Below are positions 22,701 through 33,704 of a DNA stretch of 64,000 bases, in pieces. Position 1 is the first letter of the stretch; each line of letters begins with the position of its first letter. The translations under genes were made by a program, and so were the position numbers. Under the pieces are notes generated by a model. That model was not told the DNA's origin. It did not search any database and saw nothing but the letters and a program-made list of their open reading frames with translations. The DNA comes from Eublepharis macularius (Eukaryota; Chordata; Lepidosauria; Squamata; Eublepharidae), in contig NC_072791.1 of NCBI RefSeq assembly GCF_028583425.1, positions 36,029,368 through 36,093,367 of the forward strand. The letters run 5' to 3'.

Positions 22701-24667
22701 TCCACGATTAGAGGTGGGCACAATAAAAAAAAAAATACCAATCAAGCTGTTCATGGATCCGCGCTGGTGACAACCCCAGATCACCGATCCACACCGAACA
22801 AGTCCTGTTTCCGATCTGGGATCGGGGATTGGGGAGGCCAAAGCGGAGGGGTGCCCTCCCCCACACACACTTAAAGCAGAGGGGGGGAAAAGTTTTTAAC
22901 CCGGCGATGAGCCACCTCCCCTCAGGGAGGGGATATTTTCAAACACACGCACGCACTTAGAGTGGGGGGGGGGGAGTTTTTAACCCGTCCCTGCCTCTCC
23001 AAATAGAGAGAGAGAGAGAGAGAGACACCCCGTCAACAAGTTTCAGTCAGCTTTTTTAAAAAAGCAGGGATAGAATCCTCCATTCCTCCCCACCCGATTT
23101 TAAAAGCAAGCAGCCAGTCTTCCTAAAGCATATTTTAAACAGGAAGAAAGTAAAACCAGGATCCACACGGATCCTTGCGGATCCTATGGTTTTTTAAATA
23201 GGAAAAACACAAATGAAACATCAAATCACATATCACAGCCAGGTCCACAGACTGAAATATAAAAAACACAGATCCAAAAACATTTGGCGCTGCCACGGTG
23301 AAAAAACATGAGTCTGAGACACGGATCCTCATGAATTCATATGATTTTTACATTGAAACAAAACAAAAAGGCTGTCATATTTTAGATCTTTTGGTCCTGT
23401 TTGTGGCATTGGGCATGATCTGGGACAGTATACTGGATTTTGGGTGGCCCCATGTAAAAATCAAGAGGATCCATGAGGATCCGTGCTTTTGAACCATGTT
23501 TTTGCGCCGTGGCGCTGCCACAAAGCAGCGGATGAATGATTTTTTTGGTCCCATTTGTGGCAATGGACATGATCTGGGATTGGATGGTGGATTTTGGGTG
23601 GCCCCATGTAAAAATCACGAGGATCCATGAGGATCCATGCTTTTAGACCATGTTTTTGCACCGTGGGATTGCCATAAAGCGGTGGATAACTGATTTTTGT
23701 TGCCCCTTTTGTGGCAATGGACATGATCTGGGATTGTATGGTGGATTTTGGGTGGTCCCAGGTAAAAACCTAGAGGATCCATGCGGATCCGTGCTTTTGA
23801 ACTGTATTTTTGCGCCGTGGTGGTTCCACAAAATAGTGGATGGCTGAATTTTTTGGTCCCATTTGTGGCAACAGACATGGTCTGTGATTATGTGGTGGAT
23901 TTTGGGTGGCCCCACTTAAAAATCAAGAAGATCCATGAGGAACTATGTTTTTGTGCCGTGGCAGTGCCATGGATTAGTGGATGCATGATTGTTTTGTTGC
24001 TGTCTGTAGACTAGGACATGATCTATAATATGACAGCCTTTTTGTTTTGTTTCAATATAAAAATCATATGAATTCATGAGAATCCATTTAAAAGCATCTG
24101 GATCCAGCTTTTACACACTCCCTTTTAAACACACACACAGAGCCATGAATGAGGTTTTCCCACAAAATACAGTGTTTTAAAAGCAGGTTTAAAACAGAGA
24201 GTGACAGACAGAAAAACAGCCATTCCTCCTACAAAGCCCCGTATTTTTAAAAAGCAAAAAACATTTGGAGTGCCCATGGTGGCTACAGAACACCCCCTTC
24301 CCCCTCCCTCCCCTCTCTTCTCCCAAATGGTGATGTGTTTCTGGCTGCTCCTTGGTTTGAAGGAAGCCCTGCTGATCAAGGAAAGCTGGGCTTCCATTTG
24401 GGTTTCCAGGGCAACAGAAGGAGGGCAAACACAGCTCAGGCATTCCCCTGGCTCTGTTGCCCCGGGAATAGATTACTGGCGCCTGAGTGTCTGCAATCCC
24501 GAACAGAAACCGATCGATCCGATCAAGCCTCGAACAAGCAAACCTCCGACTGCTGGATCGGTTGCCATGGACAGCACCGATTAGCTGAGTCCCGATGGCG
24601 TGAACGCTATTATCAGGGTTTTTTTTTTCAAATCATAATGCTGATCGTGCCCATCACAATCCACGAT
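22701..24667. mobile_element. hAT element (inner copy), reverse orientation, self-nested
   Basis: The inner element runs 22709-24659 (1,951 bp). Its left tip is TAGAGGTGGGCACAAT. Its right end GATCGTGCCCATCACAA is a slightly decayed tip. A perfect 8-bp duplication TCCACGAT lies at 22701-22708 and 24660-24667. Read from its right end, it matches the outer copy from 22190 on (the outer words TGGTGTTCGC and GCAGTCGGGA reappear), and its left end matches the outer right end, so orientation is reversed. It carries about 1.3 kb, including a 153-bp tandem array, that the outer copy lacks. Confidence 0.82.
23388..24010. repeat. ~153-bp tandem repeat inside the inner hAT element
   Basis: Units begin near 23388, 23541, 23694 and 23850, with a partial unit from about 23989. 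Each holds TGTGGCAATGGACATGATCT, GGATTTTGGGTGGCCCCA, GAGGATCCATGAGGATCC and TGTTTTTGCGCCGTGG, with some substitutions. A 75-bp inverted pair flanks the array (about 23300-23375 with ATTCATATGATTTTTACA, against about 24040-24090). Frames through the units give repetitive peptides and are not genes. Confidence 0.85.
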
Positions 24668-24795
24668 CCACGATCCACGGATCGGAAATGGGAGATGATC
24701 AGTGTGGATTGTTAATTAGGGATCATCGCCGGCGCCGATCCACGATCAGCTGGATCGTTAATTTTTTTTGGATTGTGCCCATCTCTACCTCTGGA

Positions 24796-26136
24796 ATCCC
24801 ACTCAAAGCAATAGGAGTTAAAATAGAGACCTAGCTGAGCATGTCCACACCTATTGGGTAGAGAAGACAAATAAGAGAAGCTGATCTGAAGACCTAAGCA
24901 AGTGTGTGGGCTTATACAGGGAGTGTTTTGAATAATCCTTTTTCACATGGTAGCAGAGGGTTGGTGAGGGAGAGAAATAGCTGAGGAGATTATAGGTAGC
25001 TTCTAGCCTGAGTCTTGTCCCTGGAACTTATGGCAGTTGTGAAAGACCTTAAAGCTATCAAGGAGAAAACCAATCCCTCCCTGAGATTCATTTTCAGGCA
25101 TCTGTCTCCCAGTGCAGATGGCTGGAAAGAGAAGGAAGCCCAGGTGGTAAACAGAAGCTGAAACAATTTAAAGAAACAATGTAAAAAGAAAAAAAAACAC
25201 TTCTGGAAAAGGAAGAAAAGCTTCATTTTTTTTTCTTTTCTGCATGACCTAAGGCCATAGCTAAGTGTAATGATTTTATCCCCTCCTGTTTGAGTCCCTT
25301 TATTGCTACTTAAAATGCAAATTCCAGAAATACACATCTGGATGAACCATGGAGTCCAACGCACTCAGCACTACTCCATTAAAAATCTAGTAATTCAGAA
25401 CTGAAAATTCTAAAGAGTAATTCAGCAGGGGAGAATTGTGTAAGCATTCCTTGTCTCATACTGAACAATCCAGAATCTTTCTTGACAGACTGAAAGTCTG
25501 GCAACAACTGTGTTCAGAACAAGGTTGGTGCCTGGAGATCTCCCAGAACTACAATTGATCTCTAGATGGCAGCGGTCAGCTCCCTTGGAAAAAAATGGCT
25601 TCTTTGGACTTTATGGCATTACTCCTTGCTGAGATTCCTCTCCTCCCAGTCTCTGACCTCCCCAGGCTGCATCCCCAAATCTCAAGCCTGGAGTTTCCCA
25701 GCAACCCTGGGAACCCTATTGCACTATTGGCCATTCAGTTTGCTGCAAACAACCTCACACAGTAATTATGAGCAAGAGAAAGAACATGTAAAAGGAAGGA
25801 AGGAATATTTTGCATCTAAACAGGTTGAATTTTATTTCTGCCTGTTTATGTGAGATTTTTAAATATTTGTTACTGTGGGTTTAAATGTAGACCTTGGAGA
25901 ATAGTAGGAGGGGGATGGATGGGTGAATGGAGTCTGCTGTGATTGGACTGTAGCTGTACCCTCAGAGGCAGAGTGAACTGATGTTTTTAGTCAGAGAGTT
26001 GAGATAAATATTAATTCAGGACTAAACAGGCAAATTGTGGAGCCTGAAAGAGTCTGTCTGTGTTACTGAGAGAAAATATTTCTTCTGATTTAAGTCAGGC
26101 AAACTGCATGAGCTTGAGTCAGTCTTTGGATTCTGA
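24796..26136. other. Mostly unique DNA with a diverged gene-free MITE relic
   Basis: 24796-25520 shows no recognised repeat; the 124-codon minus frame at 24990-25364 is not supported. 25527-25735 resembles the hAT MITE family of 4481-4703 (GGTGCCTGGAGATCTCCCAG ... CAGCAACCCTGGGAACCCTA), with decayed ends. The remainder is unclassified. Confidence 0.5.
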
Positions 26137-26254
26137 GGGCCAAGCTACACATGACGAATGACACTTGAACGGCAAGTGGACTGAGTGGAGGGCAAGTGAA
26201 CAGGGAGAAATACACTTGCTGTTCAAGTGTCATTCGTCATGTGTAGCTTGGCCC
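26137..26254. mobile_element. Small palindromic MITE
   Basis: Near-perfect inverted arms of about 40 bp: GGGCCAAGCTACACATGACG, then AATGACACTTGAACGGCAAG, mirrored at the right. They surround a 37-bp non-palindromic spacer containing AGGGCAAGTGAACAGGGAG. The same element lies at 60519-60636 with the spacer in reverse orientation. A clean target duplication could not be fixed, because the words just outside the tips are themselves partly inverted. Confidence 0.8.
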
Positions 26255-26504
26255 TCAGAGAAAGGGTTCAGGCTAAATCAGGCAAACTATGTGGAAGCCT
26301 GAGAGGCAAACAGTGTGTTCAACTGGATCAGTCTGTTTATATCTGAGAGATTATTCTATCTAGGTCAGGCAAGCTGTGTAGAAAGGCCTGAGTGAATCTT
26401 TGTCTGTGTAGAGTTTATTCTATTAGTGAAGAAGACCTGTATAGAAAACTATGTGACTGAGTTTGAGAATGTACCCCTAAGAAGATATCATTATTTTTGA
26501 AACC

Positions 26505-26692
26505 ACGGTCAGAGTAGTTCAAAGGTGGAATCAGCTGCCTAGGGAGGTGGTGAGCCCCCCTTCATGGGCAGTTTTCAAGAAGAGGCTAGATGAATATTGG
26601 TCAGGGATGCTTTAGGCTCATCCTGCATTGGGCAGGGGGTTGGACTAGAAGGTCTGTATGGCCCCTTCCAACTCTGTGATTCTGTGAAACCA
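26505..26692 (+). mobile_element. CR1 LINE 3' end
   Basis: AATCAGCTGCCTAGGGAGGT, then GGCAGTTTTCAAGAAGAGGC and GGGGTTGGACTAGAAGGTCT, ending in CTCTGTGATTCTGTGA, is the CR1 3' UTR and terminus. About 190 bp remain, with no coding part. It directly abuts the inverted L2 3' end that starts at 26700. Confidence 0.85.
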
Positions 26693-26699
26693 CCAAGCT

Positions 26700-27955
26700 T
26701 ATTTTATTTATATCATTTATAGTCCACCTTTCTCACTGAGACTCAAAGCAGATTACATAGTGTGAGATTAGTACAATCAGTATTGGGAACATTTCCATAC
26801 AGTATCAAGGACATTTCTATACAGTGTTAAGGACATTTCCACAACAATGTCATAGGATTTTACAAAGACGTAATATTAGCAAGGATTCAGTACAGAGTTG
26901 AAGAATTGCTGAAGCAGAACATAATCAATTATAGGACTGACATTAGATAAACATGAAGTACAGGAAGTATAAGAGTCCATATTCGAGCAACAGATAATAT
27001 GCAAGGCAACGTAGTGGTGAAGTTTATTGTCCCTAGCTCATTAGCAAAGCATTTGAGACCCCTCCCTATAATACTTCCCTCTGATCTGAGTAAAAAGCCT
27101 TTTTGAATAATTCAGTTTTGTATCGTTTGCAGAAAGCCAGGAGAGTGGGATCTCTCCTGACCTCCTCATGCAGACCATTCCATAAGGTGGTAGCCACCAC
27201 AGAGAAAGCCCATGTGGGGACTGCTGTTGATTTCATCCATGTACAGGCTGGCACCTGCAAAAGACCTAGTTCAGATGAGTGAAGCTGCCATGGAGGGACA
27301 TATGGAGTGAGACGATCTCAGAGGTATGCTGGGCCAAGACCATGAAGAGCTTTGTATGTAATAACTAATACCTTGAATTGAGCATGGTAACTGATAGGTA
27401 GCCAATGGAGTGACTGTAGGATGGGAGTGATGTTCATGCTCCTACTCGCACTTGCTAAAAGTTGAGCCACAGCATTTTGCACCAATTGGAGCCTCCTAGG
27501 TAACTTAGATGAGAGACCAATGTATAGTGCATTACAATATTCAAGTTTTGATGTTACCATAGCATGGATCCAGGTGGCTAGGTCAGCTGTGTCGAGATAA
27601 GAAGCCATCTTCCAGGCTAGAGCGAGGTTGTAGTAAGCATTTTTTGCGGCTGCCTTAACTTGTTTTTCTAGTAGTAGTGCTGGATCCAGTATAACCCCTA
27701 GGCTCTTAACTGAGTCTGCAAGAGTCAGACGAACTCCATCGAAAGTGGGGAGTACAAAGTTTTTCAAGATCTCTGCCTTCCCAACAAGCATCACTTCAGT
27801 CTTGTCTGTGTTCAATTTCAATTTGTTATTTTTTCAGCCATTTCACCACGTCTGTCAGGCAGCGATCTAAGATTTCTACTCCATCCTGTGGGGACCTGGA
27901 TAGCGAGATATAGAGTTGGGTGTCATCTGCATATTGATGACATCCCACTGTGTAG
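26700..27955 (-). mobile_element. L2-clade LINE, C-terminal ORF2 and 3' UTR
   Basis: The minus frame 27821-27318 (167 codons) is the best L2 piece here: MKLNTDKTEVMLVGKAEILK, VKSLGVILDPALLLEKQV, SKLEYCNALYIGLSSKLPRR, RLQLVQNAVAQLL and HWLPISYHAQFKVLVITYKA in canonical order. A second frame, 27260-27066, continues with FSVVATTLWNGLHEEVRRDP. The 3' end is the T/A-rich stretch near 26700. The 5' truncation at about 27955 removes the RT catalytic part. The two frames are offset, so the copy is dead. Confidence 0.9.
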
Positions 27956-28132
27956 CCAATATGCTTATCAAAACACTGCAACTACCACACTTATGTACTT
28001 ATAAATAAATTCTACTTTTGTTTAAGAAAAAAAACCATCCTTTTCTCCCTCACATCAACCCTCACATGCTGACTGTTCTGTCAAACTACCATCTATAACC
28101 AGCCTCTCTATATTACAAACTGAACTAAGGAA

Positions 28133-28608
28133 GTCTAAGAGCCGAACTACACAATATGAATGACATGTGAATAACATGTAAACAGACTTACACATGTCTC
28201 CTCATTGCTTTCCTGCACACTCGCCAGCATGGCCAGACTATGTTTGATCCTGTTTCCATGCCGGCATGGGTTTCTTCTGTGCTCCTCCAAGAAGCAGGAA
28301 TCATGCACCACCATGATAGTGCATGCTTAAATCATCCCCTGTAACAGTCCCCTGTTCTCTATTGCCTTTCTGTGCAGGAAGAGGGAAGCAGAAGCAAAAT
28401 AGAATCACCACTCTGCAATGGTGACTCGATGATATGGTCCATGGACACTAGCCAATGTAAACTGCTTTTTTGCTGACACACGCACAGAGCAGAGCCACAG
28501 ACACGAGTTCATCGGGGGTAAAAGAGACATGGGAAAGTGAGGGGGGAAATGAATCTGGCCACTAGCATAGACTCGTGAAATTCATCTTGTCTAGGTCGGC
28601 TCTAAGGC
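28133..28608. mobile_element. MITE-like element with inverted ends
   Basis: The left end AGAGCCGAACTACACAATAT is mirrored by the right end, which reads AGAGCCGACCTAGACAAGAT on the minus strand. The next ten or so bases also agree (GAATGACATG against GAATTTCACG). The interior of about 420 bp is unremarkable, and no clear 8-bp duplication was found. The end type resembles other gene-free hAT families here (GGGCCAAGCTAC), but the link is inference. Confidence 0.5.
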
Positions 28609-30092
28609 AAAAGCCTTTGGGGGCAGCAAGAACCTTTTGAGAGGGTCATGGAGGCAGCAATATAGAGTTCACAAAAACATAAAAGGAAAAGTGTTCTTGA
28701 GGTAAAAGTCCGGGTAAAGTAGAGACATCTCAAGCTCTATGTGAGTGGAAATAAAAAGAGAGTTGGTTGCCCTCCTAAGGTATACATTTAAGGTAAAGTA
28801 ACGAGGAGCTGGTCTAAAGGTCCAAAGGCAGAAGTTTTTAAAAGGTTTAAAATAAAAACAAAATCATTACAGAAAAAAACTGAGAGCAGCTGAGGAATGC
28901 AAGGCAGAATGATTAGCTGACTAGCTAAATTAAGAAAGGAAGGGAAATGGACCTGTCAAAAAGATGGGGGGGGGGAAGATGAGAAAAACACACTGCCCAG
29001 AAATAGAGTATTCAACATGAAAGGTGACTGCAACAGTTATGAATGCTGGAGTAGTAACAGCATTGTGAGCAGTTTAGTCAATGTAAATACTGATAAAAAG
29101 TGTGTGTAGTCCAGTCTAACTCTAGGGGAAGCAATAGTGTATACTTTCTATTATTCAAAGCTGATCGAATGCTTCTCTTGGTTTTCTCTGCCTCTTATTG
29201 TGCTTCTTTTTTACTATAACATAGATAGATCCTGAAGGACTCTGTTACTGGAAGTTCTACAATTAGTTATTTCTCCTTGCAATTCTAGGGTTGCCAGCCC
29301 TTAGCTGGAAACCAGTGGAAGGTTTACTGGGATAATGAAGGGGTTCTGGAGGGTGCAGGGAGGTGGGAATGACTCAAACATGGTAGTGCTGAGCTACTGT
29401 GACATCACTTTGAGTTTTTGGCCAGACATAAGGTTGAAGGATGCATGGCACTGAGCACTACCACCCCCGCCTTGTCCAGGAGGCAACAAGTTATGATGGT
29501 GGGCAAGTGCCTATCACTAGCCGTTAATTGGTAAGTCTATGCAATTCTCTTCTAGTAGTAAACTTTATAAAATGCATCTCTACATATATTTATTTACCCA
29601 ACTCTGTTAGTAAGAGCTGGTTTACATAGGGAGCTGTGTAAAACAATTCTACAAAATAACTGAAAGATTGACTAATAAGAAACTCCTAAATTTTACTATG
29701 GTTGCCAGGTTCCCTTACCATCCCAGCAGGAGGTGGGACCTGGCATTCACCTTTTTCCTCTCCTTGCACACGCAAGGGTGTCACTTTTGAGAGGGACATC
29801 ATTGTGCCGGCCCCGAGACCACTCCTGCACATCACACCGGCTGATTTGGGCCCCAAATGGGACCAATTTGGTCTGTTTGGGACCCAAATTGATCCCATGT
29901 GAGCTCCCAGGACTTGTGCAATGGCATCACTCCTGGAAGTGATGTTGTCACGCTGCTCCAGAAGTACACCCGGGAGGCCTGTTCCCCCTCCTTCCCCCCC
30001 TGCCAGCCAGGAGAGTGGTGGAGGAGGGCAGAGGGTGGGAGCGGGAAATTCCCCACTCCCATCGAGGGACCTGATAGCCCCACATGTTACTG
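28609..30092. other. Unclassified DNA with GC-rich repeat-like segments
   Basis: 28609-29280 has no recognised feature. 29284 starts with AGGGTTGCCAGCCCTTAG and 29698 with ATGGTTGCCAGGTTCCC, both reminiscent of the gene-free GGTTGCCA hAT MITE tips, but partner ends and duplications were not found. 29697-30090 is GC-rich and produces overlapping open frames on both strands (for example 29686-30099 minus). These look compositional. Confidence 0.4.
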
Positions 30093-31020
30093 CTGTCATC
30101 GAAGTATTAACTTATGTGAACTTCTTTCTTAAGAGAGATCTGAACTTGAATCACCTCTTTATCTCTGTCTGGGTCTCGTGTCAAGTGTTTAGCATAAAGA
30201 GAATTCCTTAAGCTTGCCTTTCTCATAAGAAGTCTTGAGGACACAGGAATTTTATGTTCTATTTCTTTAGTGGCCCAGCATCCTAACTAACTTCATTGGC
30301 CCTAACTGAATTACTTAGTGTGTGTGCTGTTAACTTACTTTGTAGGATTGGTTTCCTAAAGAAACCCACCTAATTTTATTGCCCATTGACATTGCTAAAC
30401 ACTAAGAAAATATTTGAACTCTAAGTGGAATTTAAACCTTCGTTTAATAATCAGATCTCTGGCCATTTATTAAACCACTTCCCTCAATGTTAACAATTAC
30501 ATTTTATTCTTTTCAATAGCTTGCTTGAAGCCATTTCTTAGTCTTGGAAAGTGCATTAAGGAAAACGAATTCATCTAGATGTGCAATTCATAAAATTAAA
30601 TCAAAATATAAAGCAAACCACCCAGAACTATTGGATAGACGTTACAGTCCCAGTGTGTGTATTATCTTTGGAATTCCTACTTTGAAGCACATTCAGATGT
30701 CTGAATTGCCATAAATCATTTAAAAATGAACATATGTTTTCGATGAAAAATATTTTGGAGTGTCTACTTTTTTAAAAAAAGAACCTTCCAAATACCTCAA
30801 AATACTTTAAGAACAAAATGTTCTTTTACTTTACTGTTGTGTTCTTCCTTTCCACATAACTTTACATAAAAGAAAGGTTTAGAAAAGGGTAATAGAATTA
30901 GTCACGAAAGAAAATAAGCAACATTATGCACTGCACAATCTTCATAGATAGCATATTTTGATGGGCTATTACAGTGGCATCCCTTAAACAGCCCCTTACA
31001 GGGTCATTTTTTCCATTGGA
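30093..31020. promoter_or_regulatory. Repeat-free AT-rich stretch, candidate conserved element
   Basis: No repeat or open frame. The part 30480-30720 has a complex AT-rich texture (CTTGCTTGAAGCCATTTCTT, GAAAACGAATTCATCTAGAT) like vertebrate conserved non-coding DNA. This is a texture-based guess without alignment. Confidence 0.25.
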
Positions 31021-31033
31021 ATAACACTGATTA

Positions 31034-31112
31034 TGAGTTTTGCTTATATTCAGAGGGTTAAATCCAGGGTTAAATCCAGAGTTTTGCTTATATTCAGAGG
31101 GTTAAATCCAGT
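31034..31112. repeat. 46-bp tandem duplication
   Basis: The phrase GAGTTTTGCTTATATTCAGA with its following GGGTTAAATCCAG occurs at 31034 and again at about 31080. The second half of the unit is itself partly repeated (GGGTTAAATCCAG three times in total). It is recent-looking, with no mismatches over the shared part. Confidence 0.75.
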
Positions 31113-31304
31113 GGTGGGGGGAACCACAACCGGAATGTGGCACGATGAGGCAAAAGTAGCATGGCCTGCTGCTCCACATTGCCTTCCTCATCTTAGATCC
31201 ACTTCACAAATCATTCCTCCTGAAGTAAAATCAAGGTCAAATCCCCAGTTTTGACAGAGGTAGGTCTCTGCCCCCTTCCTACACAGACACATTGTTTTAA
31301 TAGG

Positions 31305-31512
31305 GTTTCCACTCTTTATGTGGGGCCTGGAGATCTCTTGGAATTACAACTGACCCCCAGATGATAGATAGATATCAGTTTCCCTGGAGAAAATGTCTTG
31401 GTTGGAGGGTGGACTCTATGGCATTATAACCTGCTGGGATCTCTCTCCTGTCTTCTTCAAGCTCCGCCTCCAAATCTCTAGGAATTTCTCAGATTGGAGA
31501 TGGCAACCTGAT
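31305..31512. mobile_element. Diverged hAT MITE (GGTTGCC family)
   Basis: GGGCCTGGAGATCTCTTGGA, then TTTCCCTGGAGAAAATGTCT, then GACTCTATGGCATTATAACC and the right end GAGATGGCAACCT follow the order of the 4481-4703 family on the opposite strand. Tips are decayed and no target duplication is visible. Confidence 0.55.
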
Positions 31513-31842
31513 GTACCACTTCATTGAGCACACTACTGACAGTGCATAGTGGGCTGTAGGTTTTTGCTTTATCTTTTCTTTAGCTTGGAGCTGCATATAA
31601 TTTCTTGTTGCTTTCAATAAAGTGTCCTAAAGGCTTGGAATTTGATATTCAATGCACAGTTCAGGTAAGGTTCATCATGAGAAAATATGTGGGCAGAGCT
31701 TCAGGGCTTCAGTGTCCTGCATGGCTCCTTACCAAGTCTATAGCTAGTAGATGCTTAACAGATTTCTCAAAATGCAAAATATACAGGAAGTCGGTGGCAT
31801 AGTGAGATAGAGTGGCAGACCTTGTCCAAGGAGGCCTGACTG

Positions 31843-32202
31843 AGAGCCAAGCTACAATTGACGAATTACACAAGGACTGCACGTGAAGGGAGTTGCAATG
31901 TTAGCTGGAAGCTGAGTTTTAAAAGAGATTGGAAGGCTTTGTCAATTTCCCCTCTCTACAGAGCCCTCCAGATCCTCCTAAGAGGGTTTGTTGATTTCCA
32001 GGAAGGCTCTGTCAGTTTCACCTCATGTTCAAGGAGGTGAAGAGGAAATTAACAAACCCTCTGAAAAGCTATCTCTGGGGCTCTGTAAAGAGGGAAATTG
32101 ACAAAGCCTTCCAATCTCTGTTAAAACTCGGCTTCCTGGCTAACATTTGTGACTCCCTTCATGTGCAGTCCTCATGTAATTTTTCATTTGTAGCTTGGCT
32201 CT
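31843..32202. mobile_element. Palindromic MITE, 360 bp
   Basis: The inverted arms run GAGCCAAGCTACAATTGACG at the left and AGCTTGGCTCT at the right. Long internal inverted parts pair too: AGATTGGAAGGCTTTGTCAA against TTGACAAAGCCTTCCAATCT, and GTTTGTTGATTTCC against GGAAATTAACAAAC. The outer tip equals that of 26137-26254, with a different interior, so the two are related families. The frame at 31858-32040 is incidental. Confidence 0.75.
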
Positions 32203-32243
32203 GAACCACAACATTCATAATTCACTGGGAGATATTGTGTTAG

Positions 32244-32247
<4 letters not shown>

Positions 32248-32271
<24 letters not shown>
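32248..32271. repeat. (CT)n microsatellite
   Basis: An uninterrupted CT dinucleotide run of about 12 units, following GTTAGTCT. No other feature. Confidence 0.95.
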
Positions 32272-32274
<3 letters not shown>

Positions 32275-33032
32275 CAAATCTACTTCATAGGCCTGTTGTG
32301 GGAAAGGAAGCATGTATTATCTCCTTCACTTCTTAGTGTTGTGGTGAAAATGGAATTTTTACTTTGCTCCAGTCAGCACTTCCTGTTATATGAGACATTA
32401 TTGTAAAATATTCTTTGGTTGTGTGGTATATTAATTAACTATGTCAGCAATGTTTAAAAATAACAGACTAATAATAATAATTTTCCTAGCATGTCAAGCT
32501 GAGCTTCCTTGCTTGAGATTCTTACTACTTTGAAATTAAACTGAGATATATTGGCTTGGATCCAGCAATGTGCAAGTGGAAACATAAACAGACTTAGCAC
32601 AGTTCTGCTTATGCAAGGTCTTGTGCAACACCTAGTGGGTTCCTCCCTCTATATTATAGTGCCTAGAAATTAATTGCACAAGAAATTAATCTTGTGCAAG
32701 TGGAAGTACAAGAGGGGATAAAATATTTTATTTTGAAATAATAAATAAGCTTCAAACAATTTAAAATTCATAGGGGGAGGGGAGAAAAAATTTTCTTTCA
32801 AACTTTCACACGTGATATTCACAAGTATTTATTTAGCATATTTATATCCCTCTTTTCTCCTGAAACACAGGACTCAAAATGGCTTACAAAGGCACAGAAA
32901 ATACAAGAGGAGCACCAGTTTCTAACACATCAGATCACATCCTGCTCACACCCCTGTCAACATCCAAAGTCAAAACTGAAGAAAAATACTACACCAACAG
33001 ATGCCACCCACAAAGACTCATGTACTTGCACA
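32275..33032. other. Mostly unclassified DNA with a SINE or LINE tail relic
   Basis: No gene. AAGTATTTATTTAGCATATT, then TATCCCTCTTTTCTCCTG at 32823-32870 resembles the inverted 3' tail of the squamate SINE/L2 type. The rest is unclassified. Confidence 0.45.
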
Positions 33033-33220
33033 GTGGAAAAGAGCAAGAGTCCAGCAGCACCTATGAGACTAACAAAATTAGTGGTAGGTTATGAGTTTTC
33101 ATGAGCCGCAATTCACTTCTTCAGATACAAAAGCTCATACCCTACCACTAATTTTGTTAGTCATATAGATGCTACTGGACTCTTGCTCTTTTCCACTGCT
33201 ACAGACAGACTAACATGGCT
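33033..33220. mobile_element. Asymmetric foldback repeat (family of 6946-7206)
   Basis: The left arm AAAAGAGCAAGAGTCCAGCA pairs with TGCTACTGGACTCTTGCTCT at the right. The centre lies near 33120, where the GCCGCAATTCACTTCTTCAG part is reduced on one side. As in the 6946 copy, the right side carries an unpaired extension ACAGACAGACTAACATGGC. A target duplication is not clean; it may involve TACTTGCACA and TACTCACACA. Confidence 0.65.
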
Positions 33221-33655
33221 ACCTACTCACACACACATACACACATAAGCTATACAACACAGAATGTTAAAAATGGAGACTTAGGAAAGGTGACAAGTTG
33301 CATGCCAAGGTGGTAAGCAGCCTCTCCCTTTGCAGTCTCTGGATTTACGTAGCAAACAAGGATTTAAAATATAGCAGATCCTTCTCCCCAAATGCTCATT
33401 TTCCAAGGAAGACAGCTAATCAGGAGTTTTAAGTTCTTCCCTTGATGGTATTTTTTTTGTTCTTTGCAATATTAGATTGGTCAGATCAATTTTCATTCAA
33501 TGACCATGTTTCTTAAGTTGTGTAAGGCCTGTACATATATGTGCATACATTTTCCTTGAAGAAGGGAAGCATTGTGCATGAATGGTGCATTGGGCAATAG
33601 GCATATTTTGATTACATGCAAATATTTACTGAGAAATAGATGATGCAAACGAACA

Positions 33656-33703
<48 letters not shown>
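33656..33703. repeat. (GA)n microsatellite
   Basis: About 21 uninterrupted GA units with a short GGGAGAGA lead. The reverse strand is read as a Ser-Leu repeat in an open frame (33493-33708), which is an artefact of the microsatellite. Confidence 0.95.

Positions 33704-33704
<1 letters not shown>

Larger units (their letters stand above)
22182..24795. mobile_element. hAT element (outer copy) interrupted by a copy of its own family
   Basis: The outer element runs 22190-24787. Tips are inverted: TAGAGTTGGGCACGATC left, TAGAGATGGGCACAATCC (minus strand) right. A perfect 8-bp duplication CCTCTGGA lies at 22182-22189 and 24788-24795. Its own sequence is 22190-22708 plus 24668-24787, about 640 bp, and reads continuously across the inner insertion: GGCACCCCTCCGCTTTTGCC, CCACGAT and GGATCGGAAATGGG follow the order of the inner copy's complement. 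Subterminal regions repeat GATCCACGATC-like words. No transposase is present. Confidence 0.85.

Noticed and set aside
22272..22868. 198-codon minus-strand frame as a gene
   Set aside because: It crosses the junction between outer and inner hAT copies and has no domain.
22190..24787. Composite transposon moved by two different pairs of ends
   Set aside because: At first the inverted repeats seem interleaved, but a second 8-bp duplication (TCCACGAT) shows simple self-nesting in reverse orientation.
33656..33703. Ser-Leu repeat peptide
   Set aside because: It is a translated (GA)n microsatellite.
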